Below are positions 38,023 to 47,595 of a DNA stretch of 64,000 nt, piece by piece. This DNA comes from Yinghuangia seranimata (GTDB lineage: Bacteria > Actinomycetota > Actinomycetes > Streptomycetales > Streptomycetaceae). How positions within the stretch are numbered: position 1 is the stretch's first letter; every line of letters begins with the position of its first letter. The stretch is from the NCBI RefSeq assembly GCF_029953285.1, contig NZ_JASAOI010000026.1, forward strand, positions 1 through 64,000, read 5' to 3'. The notes beneath the pieces are model-generated. The model did no database searches and had not been told where the DNA came from. It saw only the letters and a program-made list of their open reading frames with translations. The translations under genes were made by a program, and so were the position numbers.

Positions 38023-38050
38023 GAGCCCCCGGACAACTGTTCGGGGGCTC
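38023..38050 (+). terminator. Terminator after topA
   Basis: A 9-bp stem GAGCCCCCG/CGGGGGCTC, extendable by weaker pairs, 42 bp past the topA stop. Confidence 0.7.
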
Positions 38051-38163
38051 GCGCGCGTACCGCCGCGGCCGTGACGCAAGTGTGACGGACCACGCCGAGG
38101 CCGTGGGGAAACGCCGTATCGAACGTCGTTTCCCGCCCCGCCGTCCCGGCTAGGGTTGACGGC

Positions 38164-41100
38164 ATGACGCAAGCCGAGCAGCAGAAGGCCGAGGCGGCCA
38201 TACCGCCCCGGGCCACGGATCCCGTGCACGGTATCGGGGGCGTCCTGAAGATCGCCCCGTACCGCCGGTTCTGGACCGCCGTCGCCGCGTCCGCGCTCGC
38301 GGACTGGCTCGGCCTGCTCGCGCTGACATCCGCCGCACTGTGGACCGTCGACGGCGACTACCTCGACTTCGCCGCGGCCGTGGCCGCGGTGTTCGTGCTG
38401 CGCCTCGTGCCGGCCGCGCTCGTCGCGCCGCTCGCCGGCCAGATCGTCGACCGCCTCGACCGGCGCTGGACGATGGCGGTGTGCGACGTCATCCGGTTCG
38501 GGCTGCTCGTGTCCGTGCCGTTCGTCGACGAACTGTGGTGGATCCTCGCGGCCACCGCCCTCGGCGGCATCGCCGGGGCCTTCTGGGGTCCGGCCCGGGA
38601 CGCGACGGTGCCCAACCTCGTGCCGCGCCAACGGCTGGCCACCGCCGCACAGTTCAACCTGGTCACCGGCTACGCGGCGGCGCCCGCCGCGGCCGTGCTG
38701 TTCATCCTGCTCTCGCTGCTGACCCGGCTGCTGGTGCCGTCGGTCTCCACGCTGCAGACCCACCCGTCCGACATCGCGCTGTTCGTCACCGCCGCGATCC
38801 ACCTGGTGTCCGCGGTGTGCGTGTACATGCTGCGCATGCCCACCCGCGGCCGCGCGGTCAGCGCCCGGCGGGCCAACCCGCTCACCGTCCTCGGTGACGG
38901 GCGCCGCGTCTTCGGCAACGGCCGCACCACGCGCGGCCTCGTCACCGGCCTGCTCGCGCTGTTCCTCGCGGGCGGCGTCCTGGTCGGGCTCACGCCGCTG
39001 TACACCGCCGAACTCAAGGCGGGCAACGCCGCGTACGGCACGGTCTTCCTGGCCCTGCTCGGCGGCATCGCGCTCGGCCTGCTGTGGGGGCCGCGCGTCG
39101 TCCCGGCGTTCAGCCGCCGCCGGCTCTTCGGTATCGCCGTCGCCGCCACCGGCGTGGTGCTGCTGTTCATCGGCGTCATCCCGAACGTCGTCGTCACCGT
39201 GGTGCTGACCACCGCCCTCGGCGCGCTCGCGGGCATCGCGTGGGTCACCGGCTACACGCTGTTCGGCTTCGAGGCCGGCGAGGACCTGCGCACCCGCGCG
39301 TTCGCCTTCGTCCAGGCCGCCGCGCGCATCACGCTGGTGGTCGGGCTCGCCGCCGGCGCGCTGATCGCCGGCGCCATCGGGCTGCACACCTGGACCGCCT
39401 CCCGGTACGTGTTCACCTACAACGGCTCGGCGATGGCGCTGGCCGGCACCGGCGTCGTCGTCGTGCTGCTCGGCGTCGTCGCGCTGCGGCTGGTCGACGA
39501 CCGGCCCGGCACCCCGCTGGTGCGCGACCTGATCGACTCGGCCCGCAACGTCGACCACGTCAACGGGCGCCCGGCCGGCACCCCCGGCTACTTCATCTCG
39601 CTCGAGGGCGGCGAAGGCGTCGGCAAGTCCACCCAGGTCGAGGCGCTCGCCGCGTGGATCCGCAGCAAGGGCCACGAGGTCGTCGTCACCCGCGAGCCCG
39701 GCGCCACCGAGATCGGCAAGCGGCTGCGCGCGATGCTGCTCGACATCGACAACACCGGCATCGACCCGCGCGCCGAGGCGCTGCTGTACGCCGCCGACCG
39801 CGCGGAACACGTCGCCACCGTCATCCGCCCCGCGCTCGCCCGCGGCGCGATCGTCATCACCGACCGCTACGTCGACTCGTCCGTCGCGTACCAGGGCGCC
39901 GGCCGCGACCTCGGCACCCGCGAGATCGCCCGGGTCTCGCGGTGGGCCACCGACGGCCTCACGCCGGACCTGACGATCCTGCTCGACCTCGACCCCGAGA
40001 TCGGCCACGCGCGCTTCACCGAGGCGCCCGACCGGCTCGAGTCCGAGCCGCAGAGCTTCCACCACCAGGTCCGCGCGGCGTTCCTCGACCTGGCCGCCGC
40101 CGACCCCGACCGGTACCTCGTCGTGGACGCCGCCCAGGAGCCGGACGCGGTCACCACCGCCATCCGCCACCGCCTCGACCGCGAACTGCCGGTCTCCGAG
40201 CAGGAGAAGCGGCAGGCCGAGGAGCTCGCCCGCCGCGAACGCGAGGAAGAGGAGCGCCGCAAGGCCGAGCGCGCCCAGGCCGAGGCCGAGAAGCAGGCCC
40301 TCATCGCCCGGCTCCGCGCCGAGAGCGAGGAGCGCCAGCGGTTCGCCGAGCAGCAGCGCCTCGCCGAAGAGGCCGCCAAGCGCGCGGAGGAGGAGCGGAT
40401 CCGCGCCGAGGAGGAGGTGCGGCGCCGCGCCGAGGAGCAGGAGCGCCTGGCCGCCGAGGCCGTCCGCCTGGCCGAGGAGGCCAAGCAGCGCGCCGAGGCC
40501 GATCGCCTGCGCCTCGAAGAGGAGGCCGCCCGCCGCGCCGAGGAGCAGAAGCGGCTCGCGGAGGAGGCCGAGCGACGCGCCGAGGAGGCCCGCCGACGGG
40601 CCGACGAAGAGGAGCGCATCCGCGACGAGCAGCGGCGGCGCATCGAGGAGGAGACCGCCCTCCGCGCCGAACGCGACCGCGTCGCCGCCGAGCACGAGCG
40701 CGCCGCCGAGGCCGAGCGCCGCCGCCGCGCCCAGGAGGAGCGGCACCGCCGCGAGGAGCAGGCCGCCGCGGACGCCGCGCGCCGCCGCGAAGAGGCCGCC
40801 GCCCGCGCGGTCGAGGCCCAGCGCCGCGCGGAGGAGCGCGAGCGCGCCGAAGAGGCCCTGCGTCTCGCCGAGGCCGAACGCCGCGCCGCCGAGGCGGACG
40901 CGGCCCGCGCCGTCGTCGCCGCCGCGGCCGCCCAGGCCCGCGCCGCGAAGGAAGCCGCCGCCCTCGCCGCGGAAGCCGACAAGACCCCGCTCCACGGCAC
41001 CCCGATGGTCACCGACGAGGACGAGACCCCCCTCCACGGCACCCCGCTGAGCACAGCCAACGGCTCCGCCCCGGATGCCCCGGAAGCCCCGGAAGGCACC

Positions 41101-41451
41101 CTCCCGGCCGACCCCGAGGCCCCGTCGGACACCACCGAGCCGGAAACCACCGAACTCCAGGTCGTCCGCCCCGGCCCGACCGAGGAACCGCCGGCCGGAT
41201 CCGAGGACGACACCCAGCAGATCCCCAAGCTGAAGCTGGACGCCAACGGCAAGCTCCCCCCGCTGGCCGACCACCCGGCCCCCGCCGACGAAACGGCCGT
41301 CCTCCCCGCCCTCACCCCCGACCAGCTCAACGGCGACGACCCGGACCACACCCTGGCCGACGACCTCCTGGGCCCCTGGGGCCGCACCGACCCCCGCCCC
41401 GAACCCGAAGAGGCCGAACCAAAGCGCACCCGCTGGCGCCGCAAGCCCTAG
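38164..41451 (+). CDS. tmk: MFS-like membrane domain fused to thymidylate kinase and long coiled coil
   Basis: A 1095-residue three-part protein. Residues about 25-450 are an MFS-type membrane domain with about 12 helices. Residues about 475-690 are dTMP kinase with P-loop EGGEGVGKST, REPGAT (Ala for the usual second Gly) and DRYVDSSVAYQG. Residues about 690-945 are an extraordinarily charged Glu/Arg/Ala heptad region (EERRKAERAQAEAEKQ...), then an acidic Pro-rich tail ending RWRRKP. It phosphorylates dTMP for DNA synthesis, apparently at the membrane; the transporter part may be structural. A related membrane-kinase protein sits between topA and holB in S. coelicolor (recollection). Confidence 0.92.
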   Translation: MTQAEQQKAEAAIPPRATDPVHGIGGVLKIAPYRRFWTAVAASALADWLGLLALTSAALWTVDGDYLDFAAAVAAVFVLRLVPAALVAPLAGQIVDRLDRRWTMAVCDVIRFGLLVSVPFVDELWWILAATALGGIAGAFWGPARDATVPNLVPRQRLATAAQFNLVTGYAAAPAAAVLFILLSLLTRLLVPSVSTLQTHPSDIALFVTAAIHLVSAVCVYMLRMPTRGRAVSARRANPLTVLGDGRRVFGNGRTTRGLVTGLLALFLAGGVLVGLTPLYTAELKAGNAAYGTVFLALLGGIALGLLWGPRVVPAFSRRRLFGIAVAATGVVLLFIGVIPNVVVTVVLTTALGALAGIAWVTGYTLFGFEAGEDLRTRAFAFVQAAARITLVVGLAAGALIAGAIGLHTWTASRYVFTYNGSAMALAGTGVVVVLLGVVALRLVDDRPGTPLVRDLIDSARNVDHVNGRPAGTPGYFISLEGGEGVGKSTQVEALAAWIRSKGHEVVVTREPGATEIGKRLRAMLLDIDNTGIDPRAEALLYAADRAEHVATVIRPALARGAIVITDRYVDSSVAYQGAGRDLGTREIARVSRWATDGLTPDLTILLDLDPEIGHARFTEAPDRLESEPQSFHHQVRAAFLDLAAADPDRYLVVDAAQEPDAVTTAIRHRLDRELPVSEQEKRQAEELARREREEEERRKAERAQAEAEKQALIARLRAESEERQRFAEQQRLAEEAAKRAEEERIRAEEEVRRRAEEQERLAAEAVRLAEEAKQRAEADRLRLEEEAARRAEEQKRLAEEAERRAEEARRRADEEERIRDEQRRRIEEETALRAERDRVAAEHERAAEAERRRRAQEERHRREEQAAADAARRREEAAARAVEAQRRAEERERAEEALRLAEAERRAAEADAARAVVAAAAAQARAAKEAAALAAEADKTPLHGTPMVTDEDETPLHGTPLSTANGSAPDAPEAPEGTLPADPEAPSDTTEPETTELQVVRPGPTEEPPAGSEDDTQQIPKLKLDANGKLPPLADHPAPADETAVLPALTPDQLNGDDPDHTLADDLLGPWGRTDPRPEPEEAEPKRTRWRRKP

Positions 41452-42708
41452 CCCCGACGAGACGCCGGCCCCGGCGGTGCGCCCGCACAACGGGCCACCG
41501 CCGGTTCCACACCCAGAGACCGACGAGGCCGAGCCGAGGCCCGGCCGCGGCTGCGGCTGGTCCCGACGAGCGGTGGAACCCGGCATGCGGAGGCTGCGCG
41601 GAGCCACGTCTGGACGCCGACGAGGCCGAGTCGCAGCGTGACGGGGACGGAGCGCTGAAGCCGGCGGTGGGCCCCCCGAAGGGCTGTCGCCGGTTCGCGC
41701 CAGGACGCCGCCGCAGCGCGGCCGCCGGCGCCGCAAGCCCTGGCGCCGACGAGGCCGCCGAACGGTGTACGCCGGCGCCGCAAGCTACGGCCCCGACGGG
41801 CGCTACGGCCCCACAAAGGGCCACCGCCGGTTCCCGCTCGGCCCCGCTTCGCCGCAGCCGCCACGAACAGGGCGCGCACCGCGTCGCAGGCCTGCCGCCG
41901 GTGCGGCGTCTGCGCGCCCGGTCGTCTGCGTGGACGCGTGGCCGCACCGCGATCGACGGATCGCCCCGGCCGCGCAGCCGACGAAGGCCACCGCCGGTCC
42001 CGCGCCCGGCCGCGCTCCGCTGCTTCCCGGCATTCCGCCGTCCAAGGGCTGCGCGGAGCCTCGTCCGGACGCCGAGGAGGCAGGCCGAGTCGCAGTGCGG
42101 CCGCTGGCGCCGCAAGTCCGCCGACGGGTGCAGCGTCTGCGCGCCCGGTCGTCTGCGTGGACGGGGGGCCGCACCGCGATCGACGGATCGCCGCGGCCGA
42201 CGAAGGCCCAGTCCCGCGCCCCGCGCCGCGCTTTGCTGCTCCCGGTGCACCGGCCCGGGTGAGCATCACGTCCTGCCGCCGGTGCAGACGCCGCGCGGAG
42301 CCACGCGGGGGCACCTGCGCGGGCCGGTGACCGCACCGCGATCGACGGATCGCCCCGGCCGCGCTTCCGACAAAGTCCACCGCCGGTCCCGCGCCCGGCC
42401 GCGCTCCGCTGCTTCCCGGCATTCCGCCGTCCAAGGGGGAGGCAGGCCGAGTCGCAGTGCGGCCGCTGGCGCCGCAAGTCCGCCGACGGGTGCGGCGTCT
42501 GCGCGTCCGGTCGCCCGGACGGGCTGTGACGGACCCGCGGTCGGCCTGTGTCGCTGTCGGGCAGCCACCGCTGCGGGGTGCCGGCGATCGCACCCGCCCG
42601 TCCGGCGATGTCGTGGTCGGTGGTCGGGCGGGCCGGCGTCGTGTCGTGGCGCTGTTCGCTCGCTGTCGGGTGGCCCGGGTACCGTCGTAGCGGAGCCCGT
42701 CCGCCTTT
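41452..42708 (+). repeat. 1.25-kb degenerate direct-repeat region after tmk
   Basis: No gene supported. The 15-mer CGCTGGCGCCGCAAG that ends tmk (41431) recurs at 42102 and 42464, with one-base variants at 41723 and 41770. A longer block (41942-42048) is repeated at 42331-42437 with 389-bp offset and few changes, and a third partial copy starts at 42169. The GCAGTGCGGCCGCTGGCGCC block follows the first two with a 27-bp indel. The pattern suggests repeated duplication from the tmk 3' end followed by decay. Confidence 0.75.
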
Positions 42709-42768
42709 GTGGCGTCCGAGGTGCCGTTGTTGGAGCGTTGCAAGCCCGTACTCGAGGAGCCCGTACCC

Positions 42769-43959
42769 GTGACCGTGTGGGACGACCTCGTCGGCCAGGA
42801 CCGAGTGATCGCGCAGCTGCGGTCCGCCGCGGTGGGGGCGCGGGGGGTGCTGGCGGGGGAGGAGTCGTCCGGCGGCATGACGCACGCGTGGCTGTTCACC
42901 GGGCCGCCCGGGTCGGGGCGGGCGACGGCGGCGCGGGCGTTTGCGGCGGCATTGCAGTGTGTGAGTCCTGACCTGTCCCTCGGCGGTGAGCCGGGGTGCG
43001 GGCATTGCGACGGCTGCCACACGTCGTTGACCGGTACGCACGCGGATGTCGACGTCGTCTCGACCGAGCTGCTGTCGATCGGCGTCAAGGAGACCCGCGA
43101 CCTGGTCCGCCGTGCCGCGTTGTCGCCGGCGGGAGGCCGGTGGCAGGTGATCGTTCTCGAAGACGCCGACCGTCTGACGGAGGGCGCCGGGAACGTGCTG
43201 CTGAAGGCGATCGAGGAGCCGGCCCCGCGCACCGTCTGGATGCTGTGCGCGCCGTCGGTCGAGGACGCCCTGCCGACGATCCGGTCCCGGTGCCGCCACG
43301 TCGCGCTCCGCACGCCGCCGGTCGCCGCCGTCGCCGACATGCTCATGCGGCGTGACGGCATCGACCCGGAGATGGCCTCGTACGCGGCCCGCGCGACCGG
43401 CGGGAACATCGACCGTGCCCGCCGCCTCGCGACCGACGAGCAGGCCCGCAGCCGGCGCGCCGAGGTGCTCGGACTGCCGCTCCAGTTGGGCGACATCGGC
43501 AGCTGCATGGCCGCCGCGCAGCGGCTCGTCGACGCCGCGGCCGCCGACGCCAAGGAGATCACCGCCGAGCTCGACGCCCGCGAGACGGAGGAACTGCGCA
43601 ACGCGCTGGGCGCGAACGGCCCAGGCGGCCGCCTCCCGTCGGGCACGGCGGGCGTCGTCAAGGAGCTGGAGAACCGTCAGAAGAAGCGTGCGACGCGTAC
43701 GCAGCGCGACTGCCTCGACCTCGCGCTGGTCGACCTGACCGCGTTCTACCGGGATGTCCTCACCGTCCAACTCGGCGCCCCCGTACCGCTGGACAACGAG
43801 CAGGTGCGCCCGTCGGTGGACCGCGTGGCGCGGGCCGGGACGCCGGAGGACACGCTGCGCCGCATCGAGGCGATCCTCGCGTGCCGCGAGGCGATCGACG
43901 CGAACGTCGCGCCGCTGCTGGCGGTCGAGGCGATGGCGTTGACGCTGCGCGCGGGCTGA
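42769..43959 (+). CDS. holB: DNA polymerase III subunit delta'
   Basis: A 396-residue clamp-loader AAA+ subunit. N-terminal VWDDLVGQDRVIAQL, modified P-loop GPPGSGRATAARAFA (Arg in place of the catalytic Lys, as expected for the non-hydrolysing delta' subunit), zinc-binding cysteines (CGHCDGCH), LEDADRLTEGAGNVLLKAIEEP, and SRCRHV as sensor/arginine-finger region. GTG at 42769 was chosen (GAGGAG 9 nt before). Together with tmk it forms a DNA-replication pair, here split by the repeat region. Confidence 0.93.
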   Translation: MTVWDDLVGQDRVIAQLRSAAVGARGVLAGEESSGGMTHAWLFTGPPGSGRATAARAFAAALQCVSPDLSLGGEPGCGHCDGCHTSLTGTHADVDVVSTELLSIGVKETRDLVRRAALSPAGGRWQVIVLEDADRLTEGAGNVLLKAIEEPAPRTVWMLCAPSVEDALPTIRSRCRHVALRTPPVAAVADMLMRRDGIDPEMASYAARATGGNIDRARRLATDEQARSRRAEVLGLPLQLGDIGSCMAAAQRLVDAAAADAKEITAELDARETEELRNALGANGPGGRLPSGTAGVVKELENRQKKRATRTQRDCLDLALVDLTAFYRDVLTVQLGAPVPLDNEQVRPSVDRVARAGTPEDTLRRIEAILACREAIDANVAPLLAVEAMALTLRAG

Positions 43960-43979
43960 TCAGGGGCCGCCGCGGTGCC

Positions 43980-44006
43980 GCCGTTCGGTAAAGATCCCCG
44001 AACGGC
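43980..44006 (+). terminator. Terminator after holB
   Basis: A 9-bp stem GCCGTTCGG/CCGAACGGC with a 9-nt loop, 20 bp past the stop. Confidence 0.65.
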
Positions 44007-44127
44007 GTAAGGCAGGGAACCCGGAGCGGGGTTCGGAGCGTCGACATGGGAGAGTTCGGGACGGCACATCTGCCGCCTCCCCGGTCACATCGACCTCAGC
44101 CGCAACCCCCCAAGGACGGTGCAACCA

Positions 44128-45633
44128 GTGCGACCGGCGACGCGGAAAGCGCTTACGGCCCTGCTGATCGCGGTGACGTTGGGCGTCGCGTACGCGCTGG
44201 TGTCCCGCTCGCGGCGGGCGCCCGCCGAGCCCGCCGCTGTGCCCGACGAGGCGCCGCGGCCCGTCGAACCGGAACCCGTCCGTCCGGAACCGGTGCTTCC
44301 CGTACGCGAGTTCCGCGCCGCCCCGGCGGCCCCGGCCGAGCCCGCGCGGCGCCCTGAAGCCGAGCCCTCGGCCGTCCGCGCCGCCGACCGAAAGGCGAGG
44401 CCGACCCCGTCGCGCGCGTCCCTTCCGGTCGAACCGCCCCGGCCCGTACCGGACATCGTCGAGATCGACCCGGACCGCCTGCCTCCGGTCGCGCCCGTCG
44501 CGAACCCCGTCCCCGTGTCGGAGGTTCCGCCCGCCGCGGACGCGAAGCCGGCCCGCGGCGGGCGCCGTTCGCAGTTCGTGGTCGGCGGCGTCGCACTGGC
44601 GTTCGTGGTCACCGCCGCCGCGATCGGCACGATGGTCTACGGCAGTGTGTCGGACAAGGACAACGCGAAGTCCGCCGCGTCGTCGGCGCCCACGGGCCGC
44701 GGCGCGAGCCCGTCCGCCAGCCCGTCGGCGACGTTCGCGCCGCTGCCGCCGCAGAAGTTCGAGTCGGCCGGCACCCGTTCGGGCGGCGCGCTCAACCGCC
44801 TCACGCTGTCCGGCCGGCGCTCGGGCGTCACGGCGGACGTATGGGTGTGGCTGCCGCCGCAGTACCAGCAGAAGGAGTTCGCCGGGAAGACGTTCCCGGT
44901 GCTGGTCGTGCACTCGTCGTACCCCGGCGTGGACGCGAACTCGATGCTGGACCAGAAGTCGGGCCTGCTCGCCAAGCTGACCGAGGGCGTGTCCAACGGT
45001 TCGCTGCCGCCGTTCATCGTCGTCGCGCCGGAGCTGACGCCGTACACCCAGGCCGAGTTGGACCAGGCCGCCGACCCTGCGACGCTCGACACCGAGTGCA
45101 GCGACATCCCCGGCAAGCCCCGCATGGCGACGTTCCACAACGAGGATGTGCGCGAGGCGGTCGCCGCGACCTACCGCGTCGCGCCGGACCGCACCGCGTG
45201 GGCGCTGCTCGGCGAGGGCGCCGGCGGCCTGTGCGCCGCGAAGTACGCGCTGCAGTACCCGCAGTACTACGCCGCCGCGGCGAGCCTGTCCGGGCGTACG
45301 ACGCTGCGCTCGCCGCTGTGGCCGACCCCGGCGGCCCGCTCCGCGCAGGACCTCGCGCAGCTGCTCGCGGCCAAGCCGGACGTCCGTGTGCTGCTGTCGA
45401 ACACGACTGGCGACACGACGGGGCGCCAGGCGTCCACGGCGCTCAAGGACGTGGCGAAGGCCCCGACCGTGGTCGAGGCGAGCAGCGTCACGGGCACCGC
45501 GTCCGGCACCGGGTCGGGCGACACGGCCAAGCAACTGCCCGCCGCCCTGACGTTCCTTGATCGCTACATCGTCGACCCGACCGCCGCGGGTACCCCGGCG
45601 ACCGGCGGCACGCGGCGCTCGTCGGGGCGCTGA
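44128..45633 (+). CDS. Membrane protein with esterase-D-like alpha/beta-hydrolase domain, nucleophile missing
   Basis: A 501-residue protein. A first helix near residues 8-24, a Pro/Glu-rich linker, a second helix (QFVVGGVALAFVVTAAAIGTMVY, about 150-172), a Ser/Ala linker, then a putative-esterase domain (VWVWLPPQYQQKEFAGKTFPVLVVHS, FIVVAPELTPY). The nucleophile elbow, usually GxSxG, reads G362-E-G-A-G, so the catalytic serine is absent and ordinary esterase activity is unlikely. It may be a cell-envelope binding protein, as proposed for inactive mycolyltransferase-fold relatives (inference). GTG 44128 was favoured over GTG 44119 by AAGGA spacing. Confidence 0.8.
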   Translation: MRPATRKALTALLIAVTLGVAYALVSRSRRAPAEPAAVPDEAPRPVEPEPVRPEPVLPVREFRAAPAAPAEPARRPEAEPSAVRAADRKARPTPSRASLPVEPPRPVPDIVEIDPDRLPPVAPVANPVPVSEVPPAADAKPARGGRRSQFVVGGVALAFVVTAAAIGTMVYGSVSDKDNAKSAASSAPTGRGASPSASPSATFAPLPPQKFESAGTRSGGALNRLTLSGRRSGVTADVWVWLPPQYQQKEFAGKTFPVLVVHSSYPGVDANSMLDQKSGLLAKLTEGVSNGSLPPFIVVAPELTPYTQAELDQAADPATLDTECSDIPGKPRMATFHNEDVREAVAATYRVAPDRTAWALLGEGAGGLCAAKYALQYPQYYAAAASLSGRTTLRSPLWPTPAARSAQDLAQLLAAKPDVRVLLSNTTGDTTGRQASTALKDVAKAPTVVEASSVTGTASGTGSGDTAKQLPAALTFLDRYIVDPTAAGTPATGGTRRSSGR

Positions 45634-45717
45634 ACGGCGGCCGACCGGCCGCTGACCAGCCGCCTTCGGCCCGCCGCGGCCCAACGGGCGGGGGGATCGG
45701 CGTGATAGTCATGCCAT

Positions 45718-47388
45718 GTGACTATCCCTGCCCGCCCCGCCTCGCGCGCCCGTACCGCGGGCCGCCGCGCGATACCCGCGGCCGTCCTCGCCGCCGCCCT
45801 GCTGGCCGGCTGCTCGTCCGGCGGCGGCACCGCCGCCGACAAGGCCAAGGAGGCCGCCGACCGCGCCGGTTCGGGCGGCTCCGCGAACCCGTCCGACGCG
45901 CCCGGCGGCCCCGCGACCGCGCAGAGCAACCCGGCGCTGAAGGCGTTCTACGGGCAGAAGCTCGCCTGGAAGCCGTGCGAGGACGACCCGGACACCAAGA
46001 AGAAGGACGAGTCCGACTTCCAGTGCGCGACGATGCGCGTGCCGCTGGACTACGCGAACCCGGGCAAGCGGTCGATCGACATCGCCGTCATGCGCATGCC
46101 CGCCGCGAAGCAGGCGTCCCGCAAGGGCTCGCTGCTGACCAACCCCGGCGGCCCGGGCGGCTCCGGCATCGACTACCTCAAGCAGGCGTACGAGCAGTTC
46201 GACGGCACCGTCCACGACAACTTCGACGTCGTCGCGTTCGACCCGCGCGGCACCGGCGCCAGCACACCCGTCGCGTGCCTGGACGACGCCACCCGCGACC
46301 GGCGCAACGCCGAGGACGGCCCGGACCCGCAGGACCACAAGGCGTCCAAGGACTTCTCGGACAAGCGGTCGAAGGAGTTCGCCGCCGCGTGCCAGGCGAA
46401 GTCCGGCGACCTGCTGCCGTTCATCGGCACCCGCAACGTGGCCCGTGACATGGACGTCCTGCGCGCCCTCGTCGGCGACCAGCGGCTCAACTACCTCGGC
46501 TACAGCTACGGCACCTACCTCGGCGCCCTCTACGCCGAGGAGTTCCCCGACCGGGCCGGCCACCTCGTCCTCGACGGCGCTGTCGACCCGAACGAGGACC
46601 CGCTCGACAGCTCCGTGAACCAGTCCGTCGGCTTCGAGAAGTCCTTCACCCGCTTCGCGAAGGACTGTGCCAGTCGCAGCGACTGCCCGCTGGGCACCGA
46701 CCCGAACAAGGCCGCCCAGATCGGCGCCGACTTCCTCGACGGGCTGCGCACCAAGCCGCTGCCGACCCGCGACAAGGCCGCCCGCAAGCTGAGCTCCGGC
46801 CTCGGCTGGACCGGCGCCATCAGCCTGCTGTACGGCGACGAGGACCGGGCGTGGAAGTACCTGCGCGAGGCCCTCACGTACGCGATGCAGCGCGGCGACG
46901 GCACCGCCCTGCTCTTCTACGCCGACAACTACAACGGCCGCGACACCTCAGGCCACTACGACGGCTCCGAGGACGCCCTCCCGGCCATCCGCTGTGCCGA
47001 CCGCCGCGCCGACGCCCCCACGCCGGAGCACATCGCGCAGGCGCTGGACCGGCTGCGCCGCGAGGCCCCGCTGTTCTCGCGCGACACCGACCAGTCCGAC
47101 TTCGAGGGGCCCGACTGCGAGTTCTGGCCGTACCAGACGCCGGAGAAGCCGCACACCATAAAGGCGCCCAAGGACCACCCGATCCTCGTCGTCGGCACCA
47201 CGGGCGACCCGGCGACGCCGTACGCGGCGTCCGAGAGCCTCGCGGCCGGGATGGAGAACGCCACGCTGCTGACCCTGGAAGGGGAAGGGCACACGGCGTA
47301 CGGCAAGGGCAGCACCTGCATCGACACGGCGGTCAACGCGTACCTGATGGACGGCACGATGCCCGAGAAGGGCAAGCGCTGCACGTGA
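45718..47388 (+). CDS. Secreted TAP-family alpha/beta-hydrolase peptidase (lipoprotein)
   Basis: A 556-residue protein: signal peptide with lipobox LLAGC, linker, then a tripeptidyl aminopeptidase-type hydrolase. Nucleophile Ser in LNYLGYSYGTYLGA, oxyanion motif LLTNPGGPGGSG, acid Asp in GTTGDPATPY, and His in EGEGHTAYG with the C-terminal TAP domain. It probably trims N-terminal peptides outside the cell. No clear ribosome site precedes GTG 45718, so the message may be leaderless. The neighbour at 47596 is a paralogue. Confidence 0.9.
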   Translation: MTIPARPASRARTAGRRAIPAAVLAAALLAGCSSGGGTAADKAKEAADRAGSGGSANPSDAPGGPATAQSNPALKAFYGQKLAWKPCEDDPDTKKKDESDFQCATMRVPLDYANPGKRSIDIAVMRMPAAKQASRKGSLLTNPGGPGGSGIDYLKQAYEQFDGTVHDNFDVVAFDPRGTGASTPVACLDDATRDRRNAEDGPDPQDHKASKDFSDKRSKEFAAACQAKSGDLLPFIGTRNVARDMDVLRALVGDQRLNYLGYSYGTYLGALYAEEFPDRAGHLVLDGAVDPNEDPLDSSVNQSVGFEKSFTRFAKDCASRSDCPLGTDPNKAAQIGADFLDGLRTKPLPTRDKAARKLSSGLGWTGAISLLYGDEDRAWKYLREALTYAMQRGDGTALLFYADNYNGRDTSGHYDGSEDALPAIRCADRRADAPTPEHIAQALDRLRREAPLFSRDTDQSDFEGPDCEFWPYQTPEKPHTIKAPKDHPILVVGTTGDPATPYAASESLAAGMENATLLTLEGEGHTAYGKGSTCIDTAVNAYLMDGTMPEKGKRCT

Positions 47389-47444
47389 GCCGACCCGGCC
47401 CGCCGCGAGCCCTCGACGGTGCGTGACGCCGTGTCGCGTGTCAT

Positions 47445-47475
47445 GTGAGCCCCGCCCCCTCCGGGCGGGGCTCAC
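47445..47475 (+). terminator. Terminator between the two TAP peptidase genes
   Basis: A perfect 13-bp stem GTGAGCCCCGCCC and complement with a 5-nt loop, 57 bp past the first peptidase stop, so the paralogues have separate transcripts. Confidence 0.85.
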
Positions 47476-47595
47476 GCATGTCCGGGATTCCCGCCGCGCG
47501 CCGCCCGTCGGTGCCGGGCCACGGCACCGGTCGGCGGCTACGCTCGTGGGTACGAAGCAAGCGATCCGGCTGCCGCGCGCGGCCGAGGGCCGACG

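Noticed and set aside
33202-41736. A 2844-codon minus-strand open frame
   Set aside because: Only the last 530 codons (drug exporter) have coding features. The remainder is the antisense frame of topA and the tmk fusion; its repetitive Gly/Leu/Arg composition mirrors the coiled-coil codons.
41452-42708. CRISPR array as an explanation of the tmk-holB repeats
   Set aside because: Repeat lengths and spacings are irregular, copies are degenerate, spacers are not unique units of constant size, and no cas genes are near.
41803-43770. Long minus-strand frames over the tmk-holB spacer and holB
   Set aside because: They have no ribosome site or domain, and their composition changes with the DNA repeats; shadow frames of repeats and holB.
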